In this document: positions 37,353 to 43,796 of the stretch, in pieces
Layout of the letters: each line of letters opens with the position of its first letter
Position numbering within the stretch: the first letter of the stretch is position 1
From: an uncultured Clostridia bacterium
GTDB taxonomy: Bacteria > Bacillota > Clostridia > Lachnospirales > CAG-274
Reading direction: 5' to 3'
NCBI GenBank assembly: GCA_947628755.1
Contig: CANRBC010000003.1
Coordinates: forward strand, 62,001-126,000
Length of the DNA stretch: 64,000 bases
The notes under the pieces: generated by a model
Told to the model about the DNA's origin: nothing
The model's database searches: none
The model's input: the letters and a program-made list of their open reading frames with translations, nothing else
Position numbers and translations under genes: made by a program

Positions 37353-38450
37353 TTATAAAAATTGCATAGAATCAGATATTTTATCATTCGCCGACCGTTC
37401 TCTCTCTTCTTTTTGCCGTTGTTTTTTACGGGCTAAAATTTCCTCAATTTCAGCGTCCGTATAAATTTTCTGGTTATAATTCGTAAAGGAATTTTTAGGT
37501 AAAAAAGGAGGGTTAAACTGTTGCTGCGACAATGACAATTCAACAGACGGAGAAGGAATTTTAAATGCCATGTCCAATATTACTGTGAACATATATTTTT
37601 TTTTGTCATTAATTTGCGCAGATACTCTGATTTTTTTATATTTACTGACAAGTTCATGCATATAGTCAGCAGTAATTCTATACAAAAAAATCATAATTTC
37701 CCGTCTTTGATATTTTTTTCCTGCAAAATTGATTATCTTAAAAGTTGCAAGAGAACTGCCCATAATGTCTATAATATCAAATAGACACTCTTCATCGTCC
37801 GGATAAACGGACAAATAAACTTCAATATCAATTTTTTTCTTTAAAGCTAACAAAAATTTATTTAATTCCTCATCAGTCTCGTCTATTGATTGATAAGAAT
37901 TAGTATAGTTATTATTAGTATAATTAATATTAGTATAGTTTGGTTCGACGTTTTCAGAAGTCTTGACTTCGGTATTTTCAGAACTCTTGACTTCGGTATT
38001 TTCAGAACTCTTGACTTCAGTATTTTCAGAACTCTTGACTTCGGTATTTTCAGAACTCTGAGAAAGACTTATTGCTCCCTTTTCCAAATCATCAGGCAAT
38101 TCTTTATGTATGTTACATACGTAAAGTAAAGATGGTTTACCTTGACCTTGTTTAATTTGCTTGATAAGGTTGTACTTCTTTAGCTCGCTGAATAATTTCA
38201 ATGACTTGTCCTTTCCGCAGTTAAATGTTTCCATACAGTCTTTCATCGTAAATATGATGTAAACACGGTTGTTCTTATCAATCCAACCGTTTTTTTTGCT
38301 TAAGCTCATTCTGTCGAGCATAAAGCCATATAACATCTTTGCATCTGTCGATAGAGCTGAAAAGTATGAATCTATAACAAGGTCTTTTGGAATTTGAAAG
38401 AATTTATATTGGTTTGCTTCAGTAATGCTATGATAGTCAAATATTTTCAT
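37353..38450 (-). CDS. RepA_N family replication initiator
   Basis: A 365-residue protein. Residues 1-110 match the RepA_N N-terminal domain (FFQIPKDLV, LSTDAKMLYGFMLDRMSLS, GWIDKNNRVYIIFTMKDCME, KLFSELKKYNLI). This suggests that the excised circle can replicate, as for other ICEs with Rep proteins. A central linker holds four tandem KSSENTEV-type units coded by a 24-nt repeat (about 37,960-38,060), followed by an Asn/Tyr-rich stretch. The C-terminal domain is helical and ends with a basic coiled segment (RKKQRQKEERERSA). Confidence 0.85.
   Translation of the reverse strand: MKIFDYHSITEANQYKFFQIPKDLVIDSYFSALSTDAKMLYGFMLDRMSLSKKNGWIDKNNRVYIIFTMKDCMETFNCGKDKSLKLFSELKKYNLIKQIKQGQGKPSLLYVCNIHKELPDDLEKGAISLSQSSENTEVKSSENTEVKSSENTEVKSSENTEVKTSENVEPNYTNINYTNNNYTNSYQSIDETDEELNKFLLALKKKIDIEVYLSVYPDDEECLFDIIDIMGSSLATFKIINFAGKKYQRREIMIFLYRITADYMHELVSKYKKIRVSAQINDKKKYMFTVILDMAFKIPSPSVELSLSQQQFNPPFLPKNSFTNYNQKIYTDAEIEEILARKKQRQKEERERSANDKISDSMQFL
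37958..38060 (-). repeat. 24-nt tandem repeat in repA
   Basis: About four copies of a 24-nt unit, read as SSENTEVK, with very little variation (TTGACTTCGGTATTTTCAGA). It probably varies in number by slippage. Confidence 0.8.
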
Positions 38451-38476
38451 TATTTGCCCTCCTCAGAATTAATTAA

Positions 38477-38911
38477 TCAGAACGGCAGATCACTGTTGTC
38501 GTTATCACCCATACTATAAAAGCCGTCAGCCTGTTCAGACGGAAACTTAACAGAAGTATCGCCTGCTGCTGACTCGCTGTTCCTTTTCTCATTTTTCTCA
38601 CAAAAGTCAAACTCGTATACTACAACATCTGTGGAATATCTCTTGTTGCCTGCCTTATCTGTGTAATTTCTGACGTGCAGCTTTCCCGATAAGGCAATTT
38701 TATCACCTTTAAAAAAATATTTGCCTATGGTTTCTGCTCTTTTCCCAAAACATACGCAATTTATAAAATATACATTTTTTTCTTTGCTTTCCTTCTTTAC
38801 ATAACTTTCTACAGCTACTGTAAATCTACATACGCCTGAATTATTTTCATTTGCTAAATATCTTAATTCAGGATCGGCCGTTAAACGACCTATTAAAATA
38901 ACTTTGTTCAT
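38477..38911 (-). CDS. ssb: Single-stranded DNA-binding protein
   Basis: A 144-residue SSB. The OB fold starts MNKVILIGRLTADPELRYL, with FINCVCFGKRAETIGKYFFKGDKIALSGKL, and ends with the acidic interaction tip DNSDLPF. It should coat single-stranded transfer or replication intermediates and recruit partners by its tip. It lies upstream of repA on the same strand, giving a replication unit. Confidence 0.95.
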   Translation of the reverse strand: MNKVILIGRLTADPELRYLANENNSGVCRFTVAVESYVKKESKEKNVYFINCVCFGKRAETIGKYFFKGDKIALSGKLHVRNYTDKAGNKRYSTDVVVYEFDFCEKNEKRNSESAAGDTSVKFPSEQADGFYSMGDNDNSDLPF

Positions 38912-38990
38912 TTAATCGATTCTCCTTATATTTTTATAAATTTTGCCGTGACATTACTAAACTTTACTTTCTAACCGACACAGAACGATA

Positions 38991-39203
38991 CTATACCGAT
39001 ACATTACTATCTATTTTACAAGGCAAATAAAAACTGATAACTGTATTATCCTTAAGCAGAGCTATGGTAAGCCAGTGATTATTGACCCTGCTGCCTATAT
39101 CATATTGATGTATTGAAACAACACATTCCGAAGTTTTAAGCTGCTCATAAGTATACATATCAATAATTTGATTATCCCATTTTAAAATTTCCTGCTTAGT
39201 CAT
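38991..39203 (-). CDS. Small ICE protein of unknown function
   Basis: A 70-residue protein with its ATG at 39201-39203, preceded by GGAGG. Pattern: TKQEILKWDNQIIDMYTYEQLKTSE then two beta-rich segments (RVNNHWLTIALLKDNTVISFYLP). Not recognised. It lies at the 3' end of the first G-rich spacer. Confidence 0.55.
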   Translation of the reverse strand: MTKQEILKWDNQIIDMYTYEQLKTSECVVSIHQYDIGSRVNNHWLTIALLKDNTVISFYLPCKIDSNVSV

Positions 39204-39208
39204 AAATT

Positions 39209-39483
39209 TCCTCCGTATTTTTAATATGTAGAACAATGCCCAACTAAACCAACAATGCAAAACTCAACCGTACCACTACCGTACGACACCCACCAATACA
39301 CGGCTTCACCAATATTTTAATTCACGATATGTCGCTTCCCATCGCTCGCCGTACCATTGCCTTGACTTTACGCAGCATTACCCCACCGTACCAAACCGTT
39401 ACTGCACTTGACCCAGCCTCTACGCAACAATACCCTACTACGCCACTACTTTACACTACCCAACCATTCCATACTCCGCCATT
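39209..39483 (-). other. G-rich, C-poor spacer 1
   Basis: 275 nt without a convincing gene. On the minus strand it is strongly G-over-C skewed, with degenerate GTAGTG/GGTACGG/GTAATG words. It starts right after palindrome copy 4. A second spacer of the same style lies at 40254-40506. Confidence 0.5.
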
Positions 39484-39508
39484 ACTTCACGACAACTTGT
39501 CGCATAGT
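39484..39508. repeat. Dispersed 25-bp palindrome, copy 4
   Basis: The core GACAACTTGTC, flanked by ACTT and TAGT. It lies downstream of the 39557-40204 gene and opens G-rich spacer 1. Confidence 0.7.
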
Positions 39509-39515
39509 TTATGAA

Positions 39516-39546
39516 GGCACAGGGCATATAAAATACGCCCTGTACC
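39516..39546 (-). terminator. Hairpin after the 215-residue protein gene
   Basis: Arms GGCACAGGGC / GCCCTGTACC (one G-U pair), 11 nt after the stop, with no U-run. Possibly an mRNA 3'-end hairpin. Confidence 0.5.
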
Positions 39547-39556
39547 ATTATAATTT

Positions 39557-40204
39557 TTAGTCAAGGTATTCCACGGTAAAACGACCCTTTCCGGAATTCC
39601 TCCACTGAAGAGTGCCGCCAAACTGCCCGTATTCAAGCAGCTCCTTTATCCACTTTTCGTGCTTTTTGTCAACAAGACCGACTTTAAACGTAGCCGTGCT
39701 GCCTGCCGGAACAGTTTCGCTGCTGGCAAGGGATATTGTTTCTCCCTTTGGCGTTTGTCCTCTCAGTGGTCTCTGACAGCTTCCCATCTTTCCGCCATTG
39801 AGGTCAATAGGTATCTTACGGGGAGCGGGGAATATCATCTTATCAATGACCTGCTTATATGCCGTTATCTTACTGCTTTCAGTTCTGCTTGCCTTTTTGA
39901 GTGCTTTAGCGGCGTCCTTGAAAAATCCCTTAATCTGATAATCCCACATAAACGGATTGCCGTTTTCGTCCTTCGGGAAAATGGTGGTTGCCGCCTGAGC
40001 TACCTCATCAACACCTAATGCCTCGATTTCCTCTTCTATAGAAGCAGCATCGGGCGCTTTACTTGCAATAAATTTCTTGTGAATATCAGGATTTGGATTT
40101 TCTGTACCCAGAGCCTCTTCGATGAATGTTATCTTCACATTCATATACTTTTCAATTAACCCTGAACCTTCATTTGTACTTTTCTTTACGGTTTCTTTTG
40201 CCAT
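39557..40204 (-). CDS. Conserved-looking ICE protein, function unknown
   Basis: A 215-residue soluble protein with no clear family call. A Lys/Thr-rich start leads to MNVKITFIEEALGTENPNPDIHKKFIASKAPDAAS. Then comes FMWDYQIKGFFKDAAKALKKA, a Pro-rich strand (FPAPRKIPIDLNGGKMGSCQRPLRGQTPKGE) and a C-terminal WIKELLEYGQFGGTLQWRNSGKGRF. GC is higher than in its ICE neighbours. The Gly-rich end recalls RAMP-like folds, but that is only an impression. SD AAGGAGG is strong. Spacers of unusual composition flank it on both sides. Confidence 0.7.
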   Translation of the reverse strand: MAKETVKKSTNEGSGLIEKYMNVKITFIEEALGTENPNPDIHKKFIASKAPDAASIEEEIEALGVDEVAQAATTIFPKDENGNPFMWDYQIKGFFKDAAKALKKASRTESSKITAYKQVIDKMIFPAPRKIPIDLNGGKMGSCQRPLRGQTPKGETISLASSETVPAGSTATFKVGLVDKKHEKWIKELLEYGQFGGTLQWRNSGKGRFTVEYLD

Positions 40205-40253
40205 TTTGTTATCCTCCTTGATAAATTAAAATATTTATTATTTAGTCACAAAG

Positions 40254-40506
40254 ACTTTATAATCATTGATTGTGTTTTGAATTACCGAACTGAACACTAC
40301 GACAACACGCTCCACGCTACCGTTACGTTATGTTTCGTCACGTTCCGACATCGATACTAAACTTTACATTACAGTGAAAAACAATACTCCACTCCTCTTT
40401 GCCTTTACAATACGATATTCTGCCCTGCTTCTCCTAACACCTCTATACCCTGCCGCCACCGAACAAAGCCGTACTCAGCATTACTTTACATTACCATTAC
40501 TTTACA
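40254..40506 (-). other. G-rich, C-poor spacer 2
   Basis: 250 nt without a gene. On the minus strand it begins after palindrome copy 5 with repeats of GTAAAGTAATGG and GTAATG words, then runs G-rich and C-poor to the 215-residue gene's leader. The composition matches spacer 1. Confidence 0.5.
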
Positions 40507-40531
40507 ACTTTACGACAACTTGTCGCATAGT
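40507..40531. repeat. Dispersed 25-bp palindrome, copy 5 (end of 114-residue gene)
   Basis: The core GACAACTTGTC, flanked by ACTT and TAGT. It covers the last codons (CDKLS) and the stop of the 40510-40854 gene. Confidence 0.7.
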
Positions 40532-40854
40532 CTGAAATTTCCCTGTCTATATGCAGCAAGAATATCATTGACCGTGTAATCAAAAAGACCTTTCTCATTT
40601 ATATGGGTATTTTTTATAGGATGGAGATTGTAATAATTTTTAAGAAAATTATAAATCTCAATATTTTCTCTTAAGATTTGCCTAAGAGAACATAATTTAA
40701 TTTGTATTGCTGTCTTATCTTTCTTAAGTGCCGTTGCTTCAAGTTGTTTCTCATTTTTTTTGATATTCTGCCGCAGTAAATCAATAGTTTCCTTATATCC
40801 ATCGGCAAGAAAATCGTACTTTTTTTGCGCCCTTTGTTTTTCGGAATAAGTCAT
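40510..40854 (-). CDS. Small helical ICE protein of unknown function
   Basis: A 114-residue Lys/Gln/Glu-rich helical protein. Residues 1-75 look like a coiled coil (YDFLADGYKETIDLLRQNIKKNEKQLE). The end (FDYTVNDILAAYRQGNFRLCDKLS) is partly dictated by the embedded palindrome. Not recognised. SD AAGGAG. Confidence 0.6.
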   Translation of the reverse strand: MTYSEKQRAQKKYDFLADGYKETIDLLRQNIKKNEKQLEATALKKDKTAIQIKLCSLRQILRENIEIYNFLKNYYNLHPIKNTHINEKGLFDYTVNDILAAYRQGNFRLCDKLS

Positions 40855-40927
40855 ATTTTCTCCTTTTATTTAATAACTAATATCAATTAATAATAATTAT
40901 TGTTTAATAAGTAAAAATTTAATATGA

Positions 40928-40952
40928 ACTTCGTGACAACTTGTCATTTAGT
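40928..40952. repeat. Dispersed 25-bp palindrome, copy 6 with longer arms
   Basis: The core GACAACTTGTC with ACTT and TAGT. The symmetry extends outward to TTTAATATG / CATATTAAA on both sides, about 45 bp in all, with 18 of 22 half-site positions paired. Confidence 0.75.
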
Positions 40953-40994
40953 CCATATTAAATTAGAAAAATATTTAAATTTTGTATACAGAAC

Positions 40995-41180
40995 TTATAT
41001 GACATTTTTTGATTGAAATGAATTTTGTTCAGTTTCTTTGGCTTCTTTTATAAGTAAGTTATATACCTCATCAACTAAATCATCTAAAGACATTCCAAAA
41101 ATAAGCCTGCTTATTAATTCAGGGTCTTCTACAGTATTTTCAGTTGTTATAACCTCAACAGTGTATTTCTGTTTTTTCAT
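40995..41180 (-). CDS. Small acidic ICE protein of unknown function
   Basis: A 61-residue protein from the ATG at 41178-41180 (SD AAGG; the GTG nine bases earlier is not supported). Acidic and helical (LISRLIFGMSLDDLVDEVYNLLIKEAKE). Not recognised. It follows the 41182-41340 gene with one base between. Confidence 0.55.
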   Translation of the reverse strand: MKKQKYTVEVITTENTVEDPELISRLIFGMSLDDLVDEVYNLLIKEAKETEQNSFQSKNVI

Positions 41181-41181
41181 T

Positions 41182-41340
41182 TTAAGCACCTTCTTTAGCA
41201 GCTAAAAATCCTTGAATATATGCCATAAGATTTACTTGTTCTTGTTTTGTTAATTTTTGAATTACATTCATAATTTCAGCTACTTCTTGTTTATTCGAGT
41301 TATCAATAAGTATATTATTTGATGCATCTATCAACTTCAT
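41182..41340 (-). CDS. Small ICE protein, first gene of the leftward operon
   Basis: A 52-residue protein with its ATG at 41338-41340 directly after GGAGGTG. It is helical (QEVAEIMNVIQKLTKQEQVNLMAYIQGFLAAK), like the C-terminal part of some small HTH-associated proteins, but without a clear family. It is driven by the minus-strand promoter at 41399-41427 that faces the XRE gene. Confidence 0.6.
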   Translation of the reverse strand: MKLIDASNNILIDNSNKQEVAEIMNVIQKLTKQEQVNLMAYIQGFLAAKEGA

Positions 41341-41374
41341 CACCTCCGAAAATATCAAAATTTAATTTTATTTT

Positions 41375-41387
41375 AACGATGAACGTT
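41375..41387. promoter_or_regulatory. Operator-like inverted repeat, left
   Basis: AACGATGAACGTT, the same AACG-N5-CGTT layout as the site at 41457. It lies just downstream of the leftward promoter's -10. Probably an XRE repressor site. Confidence 0.6.
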
Positions 41388-41398
41388 ATTCTAACTAT

Positions 41399-41427
41399 AT
41401 GATATACCGATATTTGTTAAATGTCAA
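41399..41427 (-). promoter_or_regulatory. Leftward sigma-A promoter
   Basis: The minus-strand TTGACA and TATCAT are 17 bp apart, upstream of the 41340 gene. It is divergent from the XRE promoter. Confidence 0.75.
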
Positions 41428-41445
41428 TAATTTTTTATTAATTTA

Positions 41446-41474
41446 TTGACATTTTTAACGATTAGCGTTATTAT
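41446..41474 (+). promoter_or_regulatory. XRE gene promoter with operator in the spacer
   Basis: TTGACA (41446-41451) and TATTAT (41469-41474) are 17 bp apart. The inverted repeat AACGATTAGCGTT (41457-41469) fills the spacer, consistent with autorepression. Confidence 0.75.
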
Positions 41475-41507
41475 GTATGTAGGATAAGATAAAAGAGGAG
41501 TGGCTTT

Positions 41508-41939
41508 ATGACTATTAATGAAAGAATCCGTCATATAAGAAAAGATAAATTAAATATGACCCAAACAGAATTTGCTAAGAAATTAGGAATGAAGCAAACA
41601 AGTGTTAGCTCATTTGAAAAGAATGGTGCAACTGTTACGGAACAAACAAAAAAAATTATATGCCAAATATTCAATGTTTCAGAAAAATACATTGATGACG
41701 GTGTAGGACCAATCTTTAAAGATATTGAAACTGATACTGCTATGCTTAAAAAAATATTAGATGCTTCGGATTATGAAATTGAAATTTTAAAAGCATACTT
41801 TAAAATTGATAAGAACATTAGAAACGAATTAATTACATCGTTCCTTAAATTCTTTAATAAAACAGAAATTTTGGAAATATGGAAGGAAGCCGAAAAAAGT
41901 ATAAATAATATAAATAAAGAAAAGAAGAAAACCATTTAA
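41508..41939 (+). CDS. XRE/Cro-CI family repressor of the ICE
   Basis: A 143-residue protein. Residues 1-60 form a lambda-repressor-like HTH (MTQTEFAKKLGMKQTSVSSFEKNGATVTEQT, then ICQIFNVSEKYIDDG). The C-terminal part is helical (about 80-135) and may dimerise; no LexA-like protease domain is seen. It is transcribed away from the large leftward block. The two AACG-N5-CGTT operators and paired promoters between it and 41340 suggest a CI-like switch for the ICE, by inference. SD GAGGAG. Confidence 0.85.
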   Translation: MTINERIRHIRKDKLNMTQTEFAKKLGMKQTSVSSFEKNGATVTEQTKKIICQIFNVSEKYIDDGVGPIFKDIETDTAMLKKILDASDYEIEILKAYFKIDKNIRNELITSFLKFFNKTEILEIWKEAEKSINNINKEKKKTI

Positions 41940-41941
41940 AA

Positions 41942-42124
41942 ACAACGCCCAATTTCTTTTAAACAAAAACAATAAGTACGGCTGATGCGGAACGGTTTAT
42001 ATTTAAATAATATGTGTTAGTAGCATAATGATATATGCCACATACTTCTTTATATTTAAAATTTATAAAAGCTCTAGTCATCTCTATTCCTTTCTATATT
42101 TCATATATTTAAAAAATTGGGCGT
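41942..42124. repeat. ~180-bp unit with 14-bp inverted ends
   Basis: ACGCCCAATTTCTTTT at the left end pairs with AAAAAATTGGGCGT at the right. The unit carries a possible 40-residue minus-strand ORF. It could be a small non-autonomous element or a long-range terminator pairing. Confidence 0.35.
41959..42081 (-). CDS. Possible 40-residue ORF in the inverted-repeat unit
   Basis: ATG at 42079-42081 with GAAAGGA 10 nt upstream. Peptide MTRAFINFKYKEVCGIYHYA then TNTYYLN and a hydrophobic end. Not recognised. Support is only the SD and openness. Confidence 0.25.
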   Translation of the reverse strand: MTRAFINFKYKEVCGIYHYATNTYYLNINRSASAVLIVFV

Positions 42125-42163
42125 CTAAAAAAATATATAATATATTAAGCAATATTTTCAGCA

Positions 42164-42178
42164 ATAAGTATGACTTAT
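42164..42178. promoter_or_regulatory. 15-bp palindrome upstream of lipoprotein gene
   Basis: ATAAGTATGACTTAT is a perfect inverted repeat with a 3-base centre, 62 bp before the lipoprotein ATG. A possible operator. Confidence 0.35.
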
Positions 42179-42240
42179 GCTTTTAAATTAACAATAATCA
42201 AAGTAAATAGATTAAACATATTAAAAAGGAGGAATTTTAA

Positions 42241-42918
42241 ATGAAAAAAAATTTAGTTATTGTGTTGATGGCAGGACTTATGGTTATCGGTTCAGGTTGC
42301 AGCAAGCATTATGAAGGTGAAATAATAGAAGGTACTGAAAATATTATTGAGGATGAAGCAGAGAACGATGAAGGAGTTAAAATAGATAAAGAGATATTAA
42401 ATGCAGATATATTTGACAATATCATACAGATTGGCAATAATGTTATTGAAATGCCCTGTAGCTATGAAAACATAGAAAATATTATTACACCTTATAATCC
42501 TGAAAAATTTGCTGATACTCGTATTGACAATGATTCTGTTGACTTTTGTGCATTTACTATAAATAATATGGAAAATGCTGACGATGATATACATATTGGT
42601 TTTAAAAATTCCGATATACAATATAGGAAAAAGGCTTCTGAAACTCCTATAGCAGTAGTTGGAGCAAACGAAAATAAAAATGTTATTATGTGTGGTGGAA
42701 TTAGAGTCGGCTCTACTTTAAAAGACGTAAAAAAGAAATATGGGGAACCCAATGCATCAGACACAAGCAAAGATTTGTCTCAAACAGTTCTATATTATAA
42801 TAATGGAAATGAGAATATTGATGAATCTAATGGATTTGACATATTTAAAGAAAAAATAATTGAAATTATTATTGATAACGAAAGCGAAAAAGTAGTTGAT
42901 TTTACAGTAAGTTTTTAA
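42241..42918 (+). CDS. Predicted lipoprotein of unknown function
   Basis: A 225-residue protein with a lipoprotein signal: basic start, LVIVLMAGLMVIG, then lipobox GSGC with Cys20. The mature part is acidic. Residues of about 155-225 (GGIRVGSTLKDVKKKYGEPNASD) recall BamE/SmpA-like G-x-s-x-x-V-x-x-x-x-G-x-P patterns, and FTINNMENADDDIHIGF precedes. It should sit on the outer face of the membrane. It precedes the transglutaminase-like gene on the same strand. SD AAGGAGG. Confidence 0.75.
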   Translation: MKKNLVIVLMAGLMVIGSGCSKHYEGEIIEGTENIIEDEAENDEGVKIDKEILNADIFDNIIQIGNNVIEMPCSYENIENIITPYNPEKFADTRIDNDSVDFCAFTINNMENADDDIHIGFKNSDIQYRKKASETPIAVVGANENKNVIMCGGIRVGSTLKDVKKKYGEPNASDTSKDLSQTVLYYNNGNENIDESNGFDIFKEKIIEIIIDNESEKVVDFTVSF

Positions 42919-42950
42919 TGTTTTACTATTAGATATTAATGGGAGGGATA

Positions 42951-43742
42951 ATGGTGAAAAAAATTTTATTACCTATTATTATACTTCTGCTTATATGTGA
43001 GTGTGTATTTATAAATGCAAAAGAGCCTGTTAAACAAGCTCCAAAAACAAAAACCTTTGAGGAAAGCATATCTGAAGCAATATATTCAGGTAAGGAAATT
43101 GCCAAAATAGAGGAAAAAGTTACTCCCAAAAAGGCAAAAGAAAGAATGTATCTGCTTATAAATGGAAATGCCGATTTCTGGTATATATATGATGGTTTAA
43201 ACGCCATCACTAAAAACGGATACGTTGATACTGTATCAATAAGAAAACTTTATGATAGTAAGACTATAGAAGCCGGCAATAAACTGGTTGATACTACAAC
43301 TAAATCTATCGCTGCTCTTGTAAAGGATAAAAAAACAGACTATGATAAAGTGAAATTTGTATATGATTATCTTGTTGAAAAATATGGATATGACTATGGA
43401 CTTGTAAATCTTAATGTGTACGAGCTATATGAAAAAAAATTTGCTACCTGCACTGCTTTCTCCGTGGCTTTTAAAGATATTATGGAAGAGCTGAAAATTC
43501 CCTGTGAAATTACATATTCTTATCCCATAAGGCACGAATGGAATACTGTAATGATAGGCGGTAAATGGTATAATATTGACACATCAGGCGGCGTTATATA
43601 TACCCAGCAGTCTAAAGACTTTAAATATGATTGTTTTCTTAAATCAGAAAAGTTTTTTGATGCTATGGGATATACTGGTAAACAAATGCCTGAATATGTA
43701 AAATGCGTAGATACAACCTATGATTATAAAAAAATACAGTAA
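42951..43742 (+). CDS. Secreted transglutaminase-like domain protein
   Basis: 263 residues from the ATG at 42951, preceded by GGGAGG 4 nt upstream. An N-terminal hydrophobic segment (ILLPIIILLLICECVFINA) acts as signal or anchor. The C-terminal half has a transglutaminase-like triad: Cys in FATCTAFSVAFKDIMEEL, His in PIRHEWNTVMIGGKWYNID, Asp in NIDTS. Such secreted domains cleave or cross-link peptides, often wall-linked; the substrate is unknown here. It is paired with the lipoprotein gene 20 nt upstream. A dispersed palindrome starts right at its stop. Confidence 0.75.
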   Translation: MVKKILLPIIILLLICECVFINAKEPVKQAPKTKTFEESISEAIYSGKEIAKIEEKVTPKKAKERMYLLINGNADFWYIYDGLNAITKNGYVDTVSIRKLYDSKTIEAGNKLVDTTTKSIAALVKDKKTDYDKVKFVYDYLVEKYGYDYGLVNLNVYELYEKKFATCTAFSVAFKDIMEELKIPCEITYSYPIRHEWNTVMIGGKWYNIDTSGGVIYTQQSKDFKYDCFLKSEKFFDAMGYTGKQMPEYVKCVDTTYDYKKIQ

Positions 43743-43765
43743 TTTATGACAAATTGTCGTGAACT
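43741..43765. repeat. Dispersed 25-bp palindrome, copy 7
   Basis: The core GACAAATTGTC, with weaker outer blocks (AATT, AACT). It lies between the transglutaminase-like and HipA-like genes. Confidence 0.6.
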
Positions 43766-43796
43766 TAAAAAATATTTAAACGAGAAGGTGCGTTGA

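Noticed and set aside
37958..38060. Short regular repeats as a CRISPR array
   Set aside because: Units are in tandem without spacers and stay in the repA reading frame.
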